8,216 bases of DNA, taken from Ruaniaceae bacterium (lineage in GTDB: Bacteria; Actinomycetota; Actinomycetes; Actinomycetales; Actinomycetaceae). Numbering within the stretch: the first letter of the stretch is position 1; every line of letters begins with the position of its first letter. A program made the translations under genes and the position numbers. The notes under the pieces were generated by a model. The model did not search any database and had not been told where the DNA came from. It worked only from the letters and a program-made list of their open reading frames with translations. This document shows, piece after piece, positions 6,112 to 8,216 of the stretch. The stretch covers positions 1 through 8,216 of the forward strand of contig JAKDIE010000047.1 of assembly GCA_030450655.1 (NCBI GenBank), written 5' to 3'.

Positions 6112-7173
6112 TCAGTCAAGCTGTTCGGAGAGCTCCAGCCAGCGAGTCTCGAGTGATTCGTGCTCCGATTCGAGCGCGCGCAGCTGCTCAGTGAGCGAGG
6201 CGAGGCCCACGTAATCGCTCTGATCGTGCGTGGCCATGCGCGCGTGGATCTGCCCGACGGCGCCCTGAGACTTCTCCATCTTCCTCTCGACGGCGGCCAG
6301 CTCCTTCTGCACGGCACGCAGTTCCGCGCCGGTGAGTTGCGGAGTTGCCGCGTGCCCGCCTGCCTGCGCGCGTGAGGTTCCTGGATTCTGCGACTCCACT
6401 GCGTTCCGCGCAGAATGACGAGGATCGGGTGTGCCGCTTTGTGCCGAGTTGCGGGCGGTGGGTGCGGAGCTTCGTGCGGAGTTGCGGGCGGTGGGTCTGC
6501 CGCTTCGTGCGGAGTTGCGGGCGGGCTGGGCCGCGCGTAGCCGCAGGTACTCGTCCACTCCACCAGGAACGTGGCGCAGGTGGCCGTCGAGAATCGCATA
6601 CTGCTGATCCGTCACGCGCTCCAGCAGGTAGCGATCGTGCGAAACCACGATCAGCGTGCCCGGCCACGAATCGAGCAGGTCCTCGGTGGCCGTCAACATG
6701 TCCGTATCGACATCGTTCGTGGGCTCGTCCAGCACCAGAACGTTCGGCTCGGAGAGGAGCACGAGCAGGAGTTGGAGCCGCCGCCGCAGACCGCCGGAGA
6801 GCTCTGAGACGCGCGAGGAGAGGTGCTCGCGGTCGAACCCGAGCTGTTGCAGGAGCTGCGAGGGTGAGAGTTCTTTGCCCCCGACGACGAACGTGGTCTT
6901 GGTCCGGCCGAGCACCTCGCGCACGAGGTCGTCCCGAATCTCCTCGAGATCCGTGAACTGCTGATCGAGCACGCCGATGCGCACAGTCTTGCCGTGCTTC
7001 ACGCGCCCGGAAGTGGGCCGCAGTTGGTCGGTGATCAGTCCGAGAAGAGTGGACTTCCCGGCGCCGTTCGCGCCGAGCACGCCCGAGCGCTCGCCGGGGC
7101 CGATCCGCCAGGTGACATCGCGCAGTACTTCGTGGTCGCCGTAGGAGACGGAGGCGTCCACGATGTCCACCAC
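6112..7173 (-). CDS. ABC-F ATPase, C-terminal fragment after the TAG
   Basis: Second half of the interrupted gene: complete second ATP-binding domain, a repeat-rich spacer and the coiled-coil Uup-type C-terminal domain. The first possible start after the TAG is GTG at 7173 (MVDIVDASVSYGDHEVLRDV), 49 codons downstream of the stop, which loses the conserved linker. An AAGGA lies only one base before that GTG, so it is badly placed for initiation, and independent translation is doubtful. The spacer at residues 216-264 of this fragment is three 11-residue repeats of the form ARNSARSGRPT plus a degenerate fourth (PRHSARNAVES), followed by Gly/Ala-rich sequence before the coiled coil at about 283-352. 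Confidence 0.5.
   Translation of the reverse strand: MVDIVDASVSYGDHEVLRDVTWRIGPGERSGVLGANGAGKSTLLGLITDQLRPTSGRVKHGKTVRIGVLDQQFTDLEEIRDDLVREVLGRTKTTFVVGGKELSPSQLLQQLGFDREHLSSRVSELSGGLRRRLQLLLVLLSEPNVLVLDEPTNDVDTDMLTATEDLLDSWPGTLIVVSHDRYLLERVTDQQYAILDGHLRHVPGGVDEYLRLRAAQPARNSARSGRPTARNSARSSAPTARNSAQSGTPDPRHSARNAVESQNPGTSRAQAGGHAATPQLTGAELRAVQKELAAVERKMEKSQGAVGQIHARMATHDQSDYVGLASLTEQLRALESEHESLETRWLELSEQLD
6384..6419 (-). repeat. Dispersed hairpin repeat (GTCATTCTGCG...CGCAGAATCC type) within coding sequence
   Basis: On the plus strand ATTCTGCG (6385-6392) and CGCAGAAT (6409-6416) form a perfect 8-bp inverted repeat with a 16-base loop, bounded by GTC on the minus-strand 5' side. Read on the minus strand it begins GTCATTCTGCGCGGAACGC and ends GTCGCAGAATCC. 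It resembles the short palindromic intergenic repeats of the GTCAT...GATG/ATC kind found in many bacterial genomes. Here it is translated as part of the ABC-F spacer (PRHSARNAVESQNP). The hairpin is seen directly; membership of a genome-wide repeat family is inferred. Confidence 0.55.
6424..6522 (-). repeat. Tandem repeat, three 33-bp units inside the ABC-F gene
   Basis: Three units of exactly 33 bases (6490-6522, 6457-6489, 6424-6456), in frame. They encode ARNSARSGRPT, ARNSARSSAPT and ARNSAQSGTPD. The shared core on the plus strand is GTTGCGGGCG, at 6448, 6481 and 6514. A fourth, diverged unit (6391-6423, PRHSARNAVES) merges into a hairpin repeat. Most variation falls in the last three or four codons of each unit. 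The period being a multiple of three keeps the reading frame open, so copy number could change without a frameshift. Confidence 0.85.
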
Positions 7174-7320
7174 GTCCTTGCCGAGGCGGGCGGTGGCCAG
7201 GCGCTTCAGCTCGATCGCGTCACGGATGGGTGGCTCGTTCTCGATGATCTGATTCGCGGCATCGATGCGGAACTTCGGCTTGCTGGTGCGGGCCGGCGCG
7301 CCGCGCCGGAGCCAGGCGAG

Positions 7321-8028
<708 letters not shown>

Positions 8029-8036
8029 CGAGGACA

Positions 8037-8042
8037 AGCTTA
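8037..8042 (-). promoter_or_regulatory. Candidate -10 box of the ABC-F gene
   Basis: TAAGCT (TANNNT pattern) on the minus strand, ending eight bases before the ATG at 8028. That spacing suits a start of transcription at or within a base or two of the start codon. There is no Shine-Dalgarno and no good -35 (CAGAGG at 17 bases), so support is weak. Confidence 0.3.
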
Positions 8043-8098
8043 GGCGCCAGTGGGGCCTGCCTCTGTCCGCGGCGATCTGCGTTGGCGCTCGCTCACCT

Positions 8099-8158
8099 CG
8101 TCATCCCGCACTCTGTAGCTTTCGTCATCCCGCGCCGCCAAACTCTCGTCATCCCGCG
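8099..8158 (+). repeat. Three direct copies of CGTCATCCCGC upstream of the ABC-F gene
   Basis: The 11-mer CGTCATCCCGC occurs at 8099-8109, 8123-8133 and 8148-8158, spaced 24 and 25 bases apart, with unrelated sequence between. The third copy is the left end of a hairpin. No ORF of note covers this stretch; the 188 bases from 8029 to the window end hold only these repeats and the candidate promoter. Confidence 0.75.
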
Positions 8159-8172
8159 CGAAGTCGCGGGAT
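8151..8172 (+). repeat. GC-rich hairpin repeat, same style as the one inside the ABC-F gene
   Basis: ATCCCGCG (8151-8158) and CGCGGGAT (8165-8172) make a perfect 8-bp stem with loop CGAAGT. Preceded by GTC and followed by CTAGG, it has the layout GTCATCCCGCG...CGCGGGATC, closely parallel to the GTCATTCTGCG...CGCAGAATC element at 6384-6419. No T-run follows in either direction, so it is more likely a dispersed intergenic repeat than a rho-independent terminator. Confidence 0.6.
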
Positions 8173-8216
8173 CTAGGCTCACGGTTCTCGCTCAACCGTT
8201 GCGTCTGGGTGCTGCG

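Noticed and set aside
5964..6599. Long upstream open extension of the HAD frame (about 210 residues, Pro/Arg/His-rich)
   Set aside because: It runs antisense-free but out of frame through the ABC-F gene and its repeats, has no domain character, and the HAD homology begins at MKRLVFLDVDGT. It is a high-GC shadow frame.
8181..8199. ACGGTT-CTCGCTC-AACCGT hairpin near the right edge
   Set aside because: A short 6-bp stem with no T-run on either side. It could belong to a gene beyond the window, but there is too little context to call a terminator.

Overview
The window is GC-rich throughout. It has compact operons with 4-base stop/start overlaps, GTG starts, and at least one start that looks leaderless (an extended -10 box six bases before an ATG). 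Together with the protein styles (the ARFPNFKGIMAAKKKP loop in EtfB, the MAHLLG start and RRRVALA signature of the ABC-F protein), this points to a high-GC Gram-positive (Actinomycetota), perhaps a Micrococcales-type lineage. The genus cannot be read from the sequence alone.

Left half (1-4246, minus strand): a tight four-gene operon for acyl-CoA oxidation. Transcription runs right to left: a 582-residue acyl-CoA dehydrogenase with a C-terminal extension, a 387-residue LCAD-like acyl-CoA dehydrogenase (stop/start overlap of 4 bases), etfB (19-base gap) and etfA (17-base gap, cut by the window's left edge). The two dehydrogenases reduce FAD while oxidising acyl-CoA esters, and the co-transcribed EtfAB would carry the electrons towards the respiratory chain. 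No hydratase, hydroxyacyl-CoA dehydrogenase, thiolase or acyl-CoA ligase lies in the window.

Middle (4247-5103): a 179-base divergent intergenic region, then a TetR-family regulator on the plus strand. The spacer holds a perfect 6+6 inverted repeat (TAGACG-CGGC-CGTCTA, 4273-4288) that overlaps a plausible -10 of the dehydrogenase operon. The simplest model is a TetR repressor, released by an acyl-CoA or similar ligand, controlling the divergent operon. The tetR transcript itself appears leaderless.

Right half (5118-8216): a Cof-type HAD phosphatase on the minus strand, convergent with tetR with only 14 bases between stop codons. Upstream of it is a two-domain ABC-F (Uup-like) ATPase gene on the minus strand. 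This ABC-F gene is interrupted by one in-frame TAG (7321-7323) exactly where the inter-domain linker begins, while everything on both sides remains intact and in one frame. Its second half also carries a 33-bp tandem repeat coding for an Ala/Arg/Asn/Ser-rich spacer, running into a hairpin repeat of the dispersed GTCAT...ATC type. A second member of the same repeat style lies upstream of the gene at the window's right end.

I see no rRNA, tRNA, CRISPR array, transposase or phage gene, and no strong case for a wholly new system. The most notable points are the amber-interrupted ABC-F gene, the repeat-derived coding segment within it, and the TetR operator/promoter arrangement.
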